Source: Pseudomonadota bacterium
GTDB lineage: Bacteria > Pseudomonadota > Gammaproteobacteria > Steroidobacterales > Steroidobacteraceae
Assembly: GCA_023423935.1 (NCBI GenBank)
Contig: JAFAEQ010000054.1
Span: forward strand, 1 to 45,818
DNA length: 45,818 bases
Direction: 5' to 3'
Below, piece after piece: positions 1 to 7,453 of this stretch (positions are counted from its first letter, which is position 1; every line of letters starts with the position of its first letter). Below the pieces are notes generated by a model, which ran no database searches, was not told where the DNA came from, and saw nothing but the letters and a program-made list of their open reading frames with translations. The position numbers and the translations under genes are program-made.

Positions 1-7
1 AACGACC

Positions 8-30
8 ACGCCGCGCTCGCGGCGCGGCGT
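8..30 (-). terminator. GC-rich hairpin after the zinc-ribbon gene
   Basis: Perfect 9-bp stem (ACGCCGCGC at 8-16 with GCGCGGCGT at 22-30) and a 5-base loop, about 30 bases past the stop codon of the gene at 60-434. There is no clear T-tract inside the window, so termination is inferred from stem strength and position. Confidence 0.45.
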
Positions 31-59
31 CAGCAAGGAGCTGGCTGCGAGAGTCTACG

Positions 60-434
60 TCACGCGGCCCTGCGGCGTCGCGAGCTCGAGGCGCAGCTGC
101 AGGTGCCACAGGTGCAACGGATCGCGGTGCAGTCTTCACACACGGCGAAGTCGACCGAGCCGAAATGGCGACGGCAATGCTCGCAATAGGGCTTGCGACG
201 GCCGCCACGGGCCGTGCGGTACGCTTCGACGCCCTTTGCATGCTCAGCCGTTTGTGACTCGGGACAAGGCGCCAGATCCCTGCTCACGATGGCGCGCATG
301 AACGTGGTGGCGCTCATCGATCCCAGCTTGAACAGACGCATCTGTTCCCTGGTCAGTCCCATCTGTGCGACAGGGTCATAAATCACGACACCCAGCTTGG
401 GATGAAACTGGACCTGAAATGGATCGGCGCTCAT
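60..434 (-). CDS. Small cysteine-rich zinc-ribbon-like hypothetical protein
   Basis: 124-residue protein that I cannot assign to a named family. The N-terminal two thirds is an ordinary soluble domain. The C-terminal third has a CxxC pair in YCEHC, a second CxxC pair in CEDC, and a dense CTCGTCSC cluster, followed by a short Ser/Arg tail. The two CxxC pairs suggest a zinc ribbon; the final cluster could bind another metal or be disordered. There is no signal peptide or membrane segment. The ATG at 434 is the first in frame. Its leader contains a hairpin (453-478), and a 19-bp palindrome lies further upstream (511-529), so expression may be controlled. It reads in the same direction as rlmKL but a terminator separates them, so it is probably its own transcript. 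Confidence 0.6.
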   Translation of the reverse strand: MSADPFQVQFHPKLGVVIYDPVAQMGLTREQMRLFKLGSMSATTFMRAIVSRDLAPCPESQTAEHAKGVEAYRTARGGRRKPYCEHCRRHFGSVDFAVCEDCTAIRCTCGTCSCASSSRRRRAA

Positions 435-452
435 ACGTGCACACTCACTGAC

Positions 453-478
453 AGGCCCTGATCAATGGGATCGGGCCT
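453..478 (-). promoter_or_regulatory. Leader hairpin upstream of the zinc-ribbon gene
   Basis: AGGCCCTGATC (453-463) pairs with GATCGGGCCT (469-478) with one bulged base. It lies 19 bases upstream of the start codon at 434. It could be a 5'-UTR hairpin or an operator; the sequence does not decide. Confidence 0.35.
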
Positions 479-510
479 TGGAAAACTGCTTCAAAATCTC
501 GCAAGGGATT

Positions 511-529
511 CATTACGGGAACCGTAATG
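511..529. promoter_or_regulatory. Perfect palindrome CATTACGG-GAA-CCGTAATG, possible operator
   Basis: Two 8-base arms (511-518 and 522-529) are exact reverse complements around a 3-base centre. The site lies in the gap between rlmKL and the zinc-ribbon gene, about 80 bases upstream of the latter's start. The form fits a dimeric repressor or activator site. No regulator can be named. Confidence 0.4.
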
Positions 530-589
530 CGGGCGCAATTGTGCTTTAACGCCCACGCCACAATCAATCCACGAAACCCTTAGACCGCT

Positions 590-620
590 AAAAATAGGTC
601 AAATCGGCTGCCGTTTGACC
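590..620 (-). terminator. Rho-independent terminator of rlmKL
   Basis: Read on the minus strand, GGTCAAA pairs with TTTGACC (bases 614-620 and 597-603) across a 10-base loop and is followed by a T-run (590-595). It starts a few bases after the rlmKL stop codon at 627. Confidence 0.75.
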
Positions 621-626
621 TCGTAG

Positions 627-2879
627 CTACCGAGATGGAGTTTTACCGTCGCAAAGCAATGCGAACGATGTCGCATTTGCCCGGTCATCTGGCCCAGTCA
701 TTTGACCCAGTGATTTGACCTTGAGCAGATAACACTGATGGATGCGCGGACTGCGACGGAAATCCCAGGGTAGCGTCGACGCCGTCCAGTCCTCGATCTC
801 GAAATCCGCCAGGCCGTCGTGATCGAGTCGGAATCGCGTGTAGTTGTTCGAGAAGACGATCGATCCGTGCTCGGCCAGCAGACCGCGCGCGAGCGTCAGC
901 AAATTGACGTGATCGCGTTGTACATCGAAATCGTCTTCCATCCGCTTCGAGCGTGAATGCGTAGGGGGATCGATGAACATGAGATCGAAACGTCGCGCCT
1001 TGTCTTGCTGATCGCGTAACCAGGCAATGCAATCGGCCTGAACGAAACCGTGCTCGGGCCCGACCTGACCGTTGAGAGCAAGGTTCCGTTTTGCCCAATC
1101 GAGATATGTGCGCGACATATCGACGGTGGTGGCCGCACTTGCTCCTCCACCAACCGCGTACACCGTGGCACTGCCGGTGTACGCAAAGAGATTCAGAAAG
1201 CGGCGTCCTCGCGCAAGCTCACCGACGCGCTGTCGCGTCAGGCGATGATCGAGGAACAGGCCCGTGTCGAGATAGTCCGTGAAGTTCACGAGAAAGCGAT
1301 AAGGGCCCTCGCGGACCTCGTGGTACTCGCGCGTCTCGCTCACCTTCTCGTACTGCGCGAGACCCTTCTGTTGTCGGCGACGCCGCAGATGAATGCGATC
1401 GCTCGTGAGCGAGAGCACCTCCGGAATGACAGCAAGGGCTTCACGCCGCCGAGCCTTCACGGCTTCGACTTCGATCGTGCGCGGCGCCTCGTACTCCTGA
1501 ACGTACGCCCAGCGCTGGTCCGCGCCATCGCTGTAGATATCGATGGCGAACGCATACTCCGGCATGTCGGCATCGTAGAGACGGAAACATTGCACTTGCT
1601 CACGAGCCGCCCAATCGAGCGCTGCCTTGAGATTCTTGCGCAGACGATTCGCGAACATTTGCGCGCCCGGACGTGAACGGATCTCGGCCTGATCTTCTTC
1701 GGTACGCGCAGGCCGCGCCGCGCCGCGATACTCGCTCGGCTCGATATCGAAACGCAGCAGACGACATTCGATGCGACCGTTGAAGAGCGTATGGCTGCGC
1801 GTGGCGTTGATCCCGATGGCTTTTGCCAGCGGCGGATTGCCCGTGAAGACCGCGCCTTTCCAGCCTTCGAAGTGCTCGCGCATCTTCTGACCGAGGAGAT
1901 CGTAGATGCCTTGCAATCGTTCCTGATCGCCAATGCGCTCGCCGTAAGGGGGATTGGTAATGATGAGACCCGAGCTGCCGCTTTGACGCGTGAGCTGCGA
2001 CAGATCGCGCCGCTCGATGTGTACAAAGCTACGCAGGCGCGCGCGTTCGACATTCTCGATGGCCGCGCGAACCGCGCCTTGATCCTGATCGTAGCCACGC
2101 AGCGTCAACTTGCGATCCAACGTTGCAGCACGACGTTCGCGTGCCTCATCGGTCAGTCGCTGCCACAGTGCGCGATCGTGACCGAGCCAACGAATGAATC
2201 CGAAGTGACTGCGCATGGAGCCCGGCGCAATGTCGAGCGCCATCAGCGCAGCCTCGATCGGCAGCGTCCCCGATCCGCACATGGGATCGACGAACTCGCC
2301 ACCGTTCTTTGCAATCGCCGGCCAGCCGCAGCGAAGCAGAATGGCCGCCGCGAGATTTTCCTTGAGCGGCGCCGCCACACCGCGTGCGCGATACGCACGC
2401 CGATGCAAACTCTCGCCCGACAGATCGAGACTCAACGTCGCCCGATCACGATCGAGCCGCACGTCGATGCGCACATCGGGTTGATCGAGGTCCACCGACG
2501 GCCGCTCGCCGGTGCGCTCACGCATGACATCGACGATCGCATCCTTGGTCTTCAGCGCACCGAAATGCGTATGCGTAATGCCCGACGTGGAACCCGCCAG
2601 GTCGACCGCGAGCGTGCCATTCGGTTTGATGTGCGCCGTCCAGTCGATGGACTTCACCCCTTCATACAGCGCATCGGGCGTCGCGGCAGAGAATGAACCG
2701 AGCGGCATGAGAATACGACTCGCGGTACGCGACCACAGACACGCTCGATACGCCACCTCGAGCGACCCCTCGAACTGCACTCCGAGCTTGAACTCGCGAC
2801 ACGACGTAGCACCGCATTCTTTGAGCTCAGCAGCGGTCAGATCGGCAACACCGGGAGGACAGGAGGCGAAAAAATGCAT
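627..2879 (-). CDS. rlmL: Bifunctional 23S rRNA methyltransferase RlmKL
   Basis: This enzyme methylates 23S rRNA at G2445 (N2, RlmL half) and G2069 (N7, RlmK half) using S-adenosylmethionine. The N-terminus (about residues 1-150) matches the THUMP/ferredoxin-like RNA-binding region. The first methyltransferase domain has the FVDPMCGSGTLPIEAAL SAM loop and the catalytic NPPYGERIG motif. The second has FLNLFAYTGSATV and the DPPTHSRSKRM motif. At 750 residues it is a little longer than E. coli RlmKL (702), mainly through a C-terminal tail after CYLLKVK. I start at ATG 2879 because MHFFASCPPG aligns with the family N-terminus; a GTG at 2912 would add 11 unconserved residues. The upstream gap to aguB carries two repeat elements. 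Confidence 0.95.
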   Translation of the reverse strand: MHFFASCPPGVADLTAAELKECGATSCREFKLGVQFEGSLEVAYRACLWSRTASRILMPLGSFSAATPDALYEGVKSIDWTAHIKPNGTLAVDLAGSTSGITHTHFGALKTKDAIVDVMRERTGERPSVDLDQPDVRIDVRLDRDRATLSLDLSGESLHRRAYRARGVAAPLKENLAAAILLRCGWPAIAKNGGEFVDPMCGSGTLPIEAALMALDIAPGSMRSHFGFIRWLGHDRALWQRLTDEARERRAATLDRKLTLRGYDQDQGAVRAAIENVERARLRSFVHIERRDLSQLTRQSGSSGLIITNPPYGERIGDQERLQGIYDLLGQKMREHFEGWKGAVFTGNPPLAKAIGINATRSHTLFNGRIECRLLRFDIEPSEYRGAARPARTEEDQAEIRSRPGAQMFANRLRKNLKAALDWAAREQVQCFRLYDADMPEYAFAIDIYSDGADQRWAYVQEYEAPRTIEVEAVKARRREALAVIPEVLSLTSDRIHLRRRRQQKGLAQYEKVSETREYHEVREGPYRFLVNFTDYLDTGLFLDHRLTRQRVGELARGRRFLNLFAYTGSATVYAVGGGASAATTVDMSRTYLDWAKRNLALNGQVGPEHGFVQADCIAWLRDQQDKARRFDLMFIDPPTHSRSKRMEDDFDVQRDHVNLLTLARGLLAEHGSIVFSNNYTRFRLDHDGLADFEIEDWTASTLPWDFRRSPRIHQCYLLKVKSLGQMTGPDDRANATSFALLCDGKTPSR

Positions 2880-2904
2880 GTGATAGGAGCCAGAGGGAGA
2901 GAGA

Positions 2905-2945
2905 GGGTTCACACAGAGATCACAGAGTACACAGAGCCCACTGTG
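2905..2945. repeat. Nonamer repeat, CACAGAGNN family
   Basis: Three tandem 9-base units (CACAGAGAT, CACAGAGTA, CACAGAGCC) with degenerate flanks. It lies just upstream of rlmKL, next to the CACGGGG element. No inverted partner of the same unit is visible nearby. Confidence 0.65.
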
Positions 2946-2954
2946 AAGACAGGA

Positions 2955-3141
2955 TTTCCACAGGGGACACGGGGAGCACGGGGTTCGAGACTAGTCGGAA
3001 TCCAGCGAAAGCCGCCTTATGCGCAGGGCAGCCTGTTCCCAGGCGGCATCATTCGCGACCACCCACCAAGACGCGACTCAACGGAGAGCAGCGCAGATCA
3101 CTCTGACCCAGTGATCCCCGTGCTCCCCGTGGAGCTGCTTC
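2955..3141. repeat. Inverted nonamer element, CACGGGGNN family, copy 1
   Basis: The left arm (2955-2990) has three 9-base units around CACGGGG; the right arm (3106-3141) has the complement built on CCCCGTG. The spacer is about 115 bases and contains its own hairpin (GCCGCCT at 3011-3017 with AGGCGGC at 3041-3047). The right arm ends within a few bases of the aguB stop codon at 3144. Two more copies are at 12.6 and 21.4-21.7 kb. Confidence 0.75.
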
Positions 3142-3143
3142 TC

Positions 3144-4016
3144 TCATCTCCGCGAATGGCCATCGAGCGTCGCGATGGGACCGTACAGTTCGGGGCGGCG
3201 GTCGCGGAAGACGCCCCAGGCGTTGCGGTAGTTGCGGATCTGGTCGAGATCGAACGTCGCAGTGAGGATCGTCTCAGTGTCGCGGTCCGCTTCCTTCACC
3301 TTGGCGCCCGTGTGATCTGCGATGAAAGACGAGCCGTAGTACTTCACTTTCCAGCGCTCTCCCTGCTCGGTGCCGATCCGATTGGAGGCAACGAGCGGCA
3401 TGATGTTGGATGCCGCGTGGCCCTGCATCGCGCGCTGCCAGTGGTCGCGCGAATCGATGCTCAGATCCTGCGGCTCCGAACCGATCGCCGTGGGATAGAA
3501 AAGAATCTCCGCGCCCTGCACCGCCATCGCACGCGCGCTCTCGGGGAACCACTGATCCCAGCAGATCGCAACGCCGATCGTGCCGAAGCGCGTGGGCCAC
3601 ACTTTGAATCCCGTATCGCCGGGCGAGAAAAAGAACTTCTCGTGATAGCCAGGGCTCTCGGGGATATGCGCCTTGCGATATTTCCCAAGCACGCTGCCGT
3701 CCGCATCGACGATGGCGACCGTATTGAAGAACGCATTGCCGTCGCGCTCGTACACACTCGCCGGCAGCACGACATTCAACTCGCGCGCGAGCTGCTGAAA
3801 GCGCCGCACGGCCGGATTCTCCTCGATCGTACGAGCCAGCGCGAAGTACTCCGGATTGTGTTCCTTGCAGAAGTACGGCGTCTCGAACAGCTCCTGGATC
3901 AGGATGATGTTCGCGCCCTGCCCGGCCGCCTCACGAATGATCCGCTCAGCGGTGGCGAGGTTCTGCTCGCGATCCTCGGTGCAGGCAAATTGAGTAGCAG
4001 CTACGGTGACTTTCAT
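3144..4016 (-). CDS. aguB: N-carbamoylputrescine amidase
   Basis: This nitrilase-superfamily enzyme hydrolyses N-carbamoylputrescine to putrescine, CO2 and ammonia, the last step of the agmatine route to putrescine. The catalytic Glu-Lys-Cys triad is visible: Glu42 in LIQELFETPYF, Lys115 in GKYRKAHIPE and Cys152 in GVAICWDQWFPE. The 290-residue length fits the family. The start at 4016 (MKVTVAATQF) is chosen because upstream in-frame sequence only translates the heptamer repeat (HHSSLITHHS). No agmatine deiminase gene lies in the window. The PuuR-like regulator and omega-aminotransferase nearby fit a polyamine theme, although the four-helix-bundle cassette sits between aguB and the regulator. 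Confidence 0.93.
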   Translation of the reverse strand: MKVTVAATQFACTEDREQNLATAERIIREAAGQGANIILIQELFETPYFCKEHNPEYFALARTIEENPAVRRFQQLARELNVVLPASVYERDGNAFFNTVAIVDADGSVLGKYRKAHIPESPGYHEKFFFSPGDTGFKVWPTRFGTIGVAICWDQWFPESARAMAVQGAEILFYPTAIGSEPQDLSIDSRDHWQRAMQGHAASNIMPLVASNRIGTEQGERWKVKYYGSSFIADHTGAKVKEADRDTETILTATFDLDQIRNYRNAWGVFRDRRPELYGPIATLDGHSRR

Positions 4017-4023
4017 TTGGATT

Positions 4024-4504
4024 GAGTGATGGGTGATGAGTGATGAGTGATGAGTGCCGGAGCGTGTCACTCCCGACCCTCAATTTCGACGAGCGATCTG
4101 TGAAGACCAATGAGCATGCGTCGAACCTGCTCCAGATCATCCAGCAATTCGCGCTCGCGAATAAAGCCAAGTGCGTGTGAGAGCAGGATATGGGTTTCGA
4201 GTTCCGCAATCGAGCCTCGGGCGATGGAAATGAAACGCGCGAACTCAGCGCGCGATCCGCGGCCCGCGCCTTCAGCGATGTTTGCCGGCACGGATACCGC
4301 AGCTCGTCGGATCTGACTGACCAGGCCGAACCGCTCTGATCGCGGGAATGCCTGCGTTGCCTGATACGACTTCACTGCAAGCTCCATTGCCAAACTCCAA
4401 ACCCTCAGATCCTTGTGGTGCTCAACGCGCATGCCCATTCCCTTTCCTCCATGAATTGAGATCGCATCTCTATCGGATCACTCATCACTCATCACTCATC
4501 ACTC
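4024..4504. mobile_element. Candidate element: four-helix-bundle gene between inverted heptamer arms
   Basis: The left arm (4024-4056) is GAGTGAT/GGGTGAT repeated about 4.7 times. The right arm (about 4476-4504) is the complement, ATCACTC repeated about four times. Between them sits one complete gene (4067-4438) and little else. The arms end 8 bases from the aguB start and 5 bases from the stop of the upstream regulator gene. This is the layout of a small mobile unit with inverted ends. The same arms occur elsewhere in the window without a gene. Mobility is inferred; no target duplication could be defined. Confidence 0.45.
4067..4438 (-). CDS. Four-helix-bundle (23S rRNA intervening-sequence type) protein
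   Basis: 123 residues matching the family first seen encoded in intervening sequences of bacterial 23S rRNA genes and related to Avd proteins of diversity-generating retroelements. Family hallmarks are HKDLRVWSLAMELAV in helix 1, QIRRAAVSVPANIAEGAGR in helix 2, EFARFISIARGSIAELETHI in helix 3 and a long last helix. Avd-type members are basic nucleic-acid binders that form pentamers; the cellular role of free-standing copies is not known. The start at 4438 has GGAGG seven bases upstream; a second ATG follows two codons later. No reverse transcriptase or variable repeat is nearby. It lies between inverted heptamer arms, which suggests it travels with them or was carried by them. Confidence 0.85.
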   Translation of the reverse strand: MGMRVEHHKDLRVWSLAMELAVKSYQATQAFPRSERFGLVSQIRRAAVSVPANIAEGAGRGSRAEFARFISIARGSIAELETHILLSHALGFIRERELLDDLEQVRRMLIGLHRSLVEIEGRE

Positions 4505-4508
4505 CCAA

Positions 4509-5057
4509 TCACCCCCTCGGCGGCGTACAGGCGCTGAAGATTTCGCAGGGTTCGGCGCCGAGATTCCGGAAGCGGTGGGGTACGGCGCTGAGGAAGTAGT
4601 AGGCGTCGCCGGGGCCGAGGATGCGACTCTGGCCGCCGACGGTGAGCTCGATGTTGCCGCTCAGCACGATGCCGCCCTCCTCGCCCTTATTGCTGAGCGT
4701 GTCTTCGCCGGTATCGGCGCCGGGGGTGTAGCGCCCATGCATGATTGACAGCGCACGGTTCGGGCGTTTGGCAGCCACGAGTCGAAAGGAGATGTCGCCC
4801 TCGCCAATGTCCGTCAACTCGTCCTTCGCATAGAAGACCTGTGGATCGCTCTGGAGATCGAGCGTGAAGAACTCCGCGAGCGACATGGGGATTCCATCGA
4901 GCACTTTCTTCAGCGAGCTGACGGATGGACTCACGCGGTTCTGCTCGATGAGCGAGATCGTGCCGTTGGTGACGCCGGCCCGCTTGGCGAGCTCGCGCTG
5001 CGACAAGCCGTACATGGTGCGAACTGCTTTCAGGTGATTGCCGACGTCGATGCTCAC
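4509..5057 (-). CDS. HTH-XRE/cupin transcriptional regulator (PuuR-like)
   Basis: 182-residue DNA-binding protein. Residues about 8-62 form an XRE helix-turn-helix (LKAVRTMYGLSQRELAKRAG, then GTISLIEQNRVSPSVSSLKK). Residues about 105-180 form a cupin sensor domain (GEEGGIVLSGNIELTVGG, GDAYYFLSAVPHRFRN). Size and order match PuuR, the putrescine-responsive repressor. The GTG at 5057 is the start, because GGAG lies five bases upstream and longer forms run into the divergent gene's leader. It is divergent from the omega-aminotransferase at 5161, the usual arrangement for a local regulator of that gene. The ligand (putrescine or another amine) is inferred. Confidence 0.85.
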   Translation of the reverse strand: MSIDVGNHLKAVRTMYGLSQRELAKRAGVTNGTISLIEQNRVSPSVSSLKKVLDGIPMSLAEFFTLDLQSDPQVFYAKDELTDIGEGDISFRLVAAKRPNRALSIMHGRYTPGADTGEDTLSNKGEEGGIVLSGNIELTVGGQSRILGPGDAYYFLSAVPHRFRNLGAEPCEIFSACTPPRG

Positions 5058-5160
5058 GGTGACTCCAACTGATTTCCGACTGTTTAGGATAATCGACACC
5101 CCGAGCGCACTTAAGTCCTTTTCACCCGAGCGTTTGAGGCAGGTGTGTAATTTTCTTATC

Positions 5161-6513
5161 ATGCCGCCCAACTCCTCCCGAGACTTCCCCATGACCGCCG
5201 CTCCTTCCCGCGCCGACCTCGAAGCGCTCTGGATGCCGTTCACCGCCAATCGCCAGTTCAAAGCGAACCCGCGACTGCTCGCACGTGCCGAGGGCATGCA
5301 TTACTGGACGCACGACGATCGACAGATCCTCGATGGCGTCGCTGGACTGTGGTGTGTCAACGCAGGCCACGGTCGCAAGGAGATCAGCGACGCGGTGAGC
5401 CGGCAGATTGCGACCATGGAATACGCGCCGCCGTTTCAGATGGGACATCCGCTCGCATTCGAACTGGCTAATCGATTGGTCAAACTCGCGCCGGGCGATC
5501 TCGATCATGTGTTCTTCACGAACTCGGGCTCCGAGTCCGTCGACACCGCATTGAAGATTGCGATCGCTTATCAGCGCTTGCGTGGCGAAGGTGCTCGTCA
5601 GCGACTGATCGGCCGCGAGAAGGGTTATCACGGCGTGGGCTTCGGCGGAATTTCCGTGGGCGGCATGGTGAACAACCGCAAGTTCTTCGGCGCCATGCTG
5701 CCGGGCGTCGACCATCTGCGGCATACGCTCGATATCGAGCACAACGCGTTCTCGCGCGGCCTGCCGCAATGGGGCGATCATCTTGCAGATGACCTCGAAC
5801 GCCTGGTCGCGCTTCACGACGCGTCCACGATCGCGGCGGTGATCGTCGAGCCCGTCGCAGGATCGGCGGGTGTCGTGCTGCCGTCGAAGGGATATCTGCA
5901 GCGGCTGCGCTCGATCTGCGATCGCTACGGCATCCTGCTGATCTTCGATGAAGTCATCACCGGCTTCGGTCGACTCGGCACGCCATTCGGCGCTCATTAC
6001 TTCGATGTCATCCCCGACATCATCACCACCGCAAAAGGTCTCACCAACGGCGCGATACCGATGGGCGCGGTGTTCGTGCGCAAGCAGATTTACGAGACGT
6101 TCATGAAGGGCCCGGAGAACGCCATCGAGCTCTTTCACGGCTACACGTATTCAGCACATCCGGTCGCTTGTGCCGCTGCGCTCGCAGCACAAGACATCTA
6201 TGAGCGCGATGGTCTGCTGACCCGCGGCTCACAACTCGCAAAGACCTGGGAAGACGCGGTGCATTCGCTACGCGGCTCGCCGTACGTGAAGGACATTCGC
6301 AACCTCGGCTTGGTCGCAGGCATCGAGCTCGAATCGCGTCCCGGCGCACCGGGCGCGCGCGCCTATGAAGTGTTCGTGAAAGCGTACGAGAAGGGACTGT
6401 TGGTGCGATTCACGGGCGACATCATTGCGCTATCGCCGCCGCTGATCATCGAACCCGCTCAGATCCAGCAGATCGCAGGAATCCTGGACGAAACGTTGCG
6501 GGAAGTGGCCTGA
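5161..6513 (+). CDS. Class III omega-amino acid:pyruvate aminotransferase
   Basis: PLP-dependent fold-type I enzyme that moves an amino group from an omega-amino acid or amine (beta-alanine, 4-aminobutyrate, putrescine-type) to pyruvate. Visible are the N-terminal LWMPFTANRQFK motif of beta-alanine:pyruvate aminotransferases, FFTNSGSESVDTALK for the PLP phosphate, IFDEVITGFGR with the cofactor Asp, and the Schiff-base Lys in TTAKGLTNGAIPMG (residue 292). It is 450 residues from ATG 5161; ATG 5191 would give 440, and neither has a strong ribosome site. The divergent PuuR-like regulator suggests amine-responsive control. Exact substrate cannot be read from sequence. A perfect 13-bp hairpin terminates it. 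Confidence 0.9.
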   Translation: MPPNSSRDFPMTAAPSRADLEALWMPFTANRQFKANPRLLARAEGMHYWTHDDRQILDGVAGLWCVNAGHGRKEISDAVSRQIATMEYAPPFQMGHPLAFELANRLVKLAPGDLDHVFFTNSGSESVDTALKIAIAYQRLRGEGARQRLIGREKGYHGVGFGGISVGGMVNNRKFFGAMLPGVDHLRHTLDIEHNAFSRGLPQWGDHLADDLERLVALHDASTIAAVIVEPVAGSAGVVLPSKGYLQRLRSICDRYGILLIFDEVITGFGRLGTPFGAHYFDVIPDIITTAKGLTNGAIPMGAVFVRKQIYETFMKGPENAIELFHGYTYSAHPVACAAALAAQDIYERDGLLTRGSQLAKTWEDAVHSLRGSPYVKDIRNLGLVAGIELESRPGAPGARAYEVFVKAYEKGLLVRFTGDIIALSPPLIIEPAQIQQIAGILDETLREVA

Positions 6514-6517
6514 GCAA

Positions 6518-6550
6518 GCAGAGCGCTGACGTTCACGGTCAGCGCTCTGC
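6518..6550. terminator. Bidirectional terminator between convergent genes
   Basis: Perfect 13-bp stem, GCAGAGCGCTGAC (6518-6530) with its complement (6538-6550), loop GTTCACG. It starts five bases after the aminotransferase stop and lies 22 bases past the stop of the convergent TorF gene. Flanking T-runs are weak. Confidence 0.7.
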
Positions 6551-6571
6551 GCAACGATCACCGATCCCCGA

Positions 6572-7261
6572 TCACCGGGGAATCGTGGTGGTCACACTGA
6601 AGATGAAGCGGTCCGTATCGGCGTCATCGACATCGGTATCGACATACCGCAGCGACAACGTGAAGTCGTTGATCGTGTAGCCGACACCGATGGAGTAGTC
6701 GAAATAGTTCGGCACGCCATACGACGCCTTGATGCCGTCACCATCGCTGTAGCCAGCATGAATCGCAAGCGACAGATCGCGAGGCAGGGGGATGTCGATA
6801 CCGCCGTCCAGATAGATCGAGCTTCTGTCCGATCCGCCGAAATCGTTCGAGTACCACAGCTTCCCGGACCAGATGCCGTAGTTGACGCCGCCGTAGATCT
6901 CGGGGAAGCCGTGAATTTTCTGTTTCGTCGCGCTCGAGTCCGAGCCTGGATACGTGTACCAGATGAGCCCGGCATCCCACCGCAAGCCATCCTCATCGCC
7001 GCCCGTAAATCCCGTGTACAGATCGAGCTCGATCGAGCCGTCGAAGCCGGGGAAGTCGACATTGCTGGCCCATGCACCGATGTACCAACCGTTCTCGCCG
7101 GAATAGTCCAGGCTTGCCTGCAAAGCGGGATCTTCGTCCGTCTGCGTGAAACCGCGGAAATCGTAGTCGCTGGTGAGTGTCCAGGTGGAGGAGAGCTCCG
7201 CATGCACCGAGGCGCTGAGCGATAGCAACCCGACGGTGGCCAGGATGTGGATATTTCTCAT
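6572..7261 (-). CDS. TorF family putative porin, copy 1
   Basis: 229-residue outer-membrane protein. A signal peptide (residues 1-21, cleaved after SVHA) is followed by alternating beta-strand sequence with the family start LTSDYDFRGFTQT and repeated motifs such as GWYIGAWASNVDF, ELDLYTGF, YPEIYGG-type and FTLSLRYVDTD. This matches the conserved Gcw-chp/TorF family of predicted beta-barrels, whose cargo is not established. AAGGGA precedes the ATG at 7261. It shares its layout residue by residue with the next gene (7454-8155), so they are tandem duplicates. A terminator lies between the two, so they probably make separate transcripts. Confidence 0.85.
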   Translation of the reverse strand: MRNIHILATVGLLSLSASVHAELSSTWTLTSDYDFRGFTQTDEDPALQASLDYSGENGWYIGAWASNVDFPGFDGSIELDLYTGFTGGDEDGLRWDAGLIWYTYPGSDSSATKQKIHGFPEIYGGVNYGIWSGKLWYSNDFGGSDRSSIYLDGGIDIPLPRDLSLAIHAGYSDGDGIKASYGVPNYFDYSIGVGYTINDFTLSLRYVDTDVDDADTDRFIFSVTTTIPR

Positions 7262-7375
7262 TGTGGATTCCCTTCATGGGATGGTGCGCCGACGCTGGCG
7301 CTGCGCGCCGTATGTTAAGCGGTCCCACGCGGGCTGCGACTATCGTTCCGCGAGTTGACAGGTCTCTGCAGCGTT

Positions 7376-7410
7376 CAAAAAGAAAACCCCGGGATGCGCG
7401 CATCCCGGGG
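7376..7410 (-). terminator. Strong rho-independent terminator of TorF copy 2
   Basis: The minus strand reads CCCCGGGATG-CGCG-CATCCCGGGG (7387-7410) followed by TTTTCTTTTT. This is a perfect 10-bp stem with a 4-base loop and T-tract, about 44 bases after the stop at 7454. Confidence 0.88.
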
Positions 7411-7453
7411 CTTCACCATCAACGCGTTGCCTGCCGCAGCGCCTGCGATCAGA

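Noticed and set aside
2874..4025. Long plus-strand open frame over aguB and the rlmKL-aguB gap
   Set aside because: It is antisense to aguB, whose catalytic triad is intact, and its translation has no family features and runs through repeat sequence.
4067..4438. Diversity-generating retroelement accessory gene
   Set aside because: The protein resembles Avd, but there is no reverse transcriptase, template repeat or variable target gene nearby.
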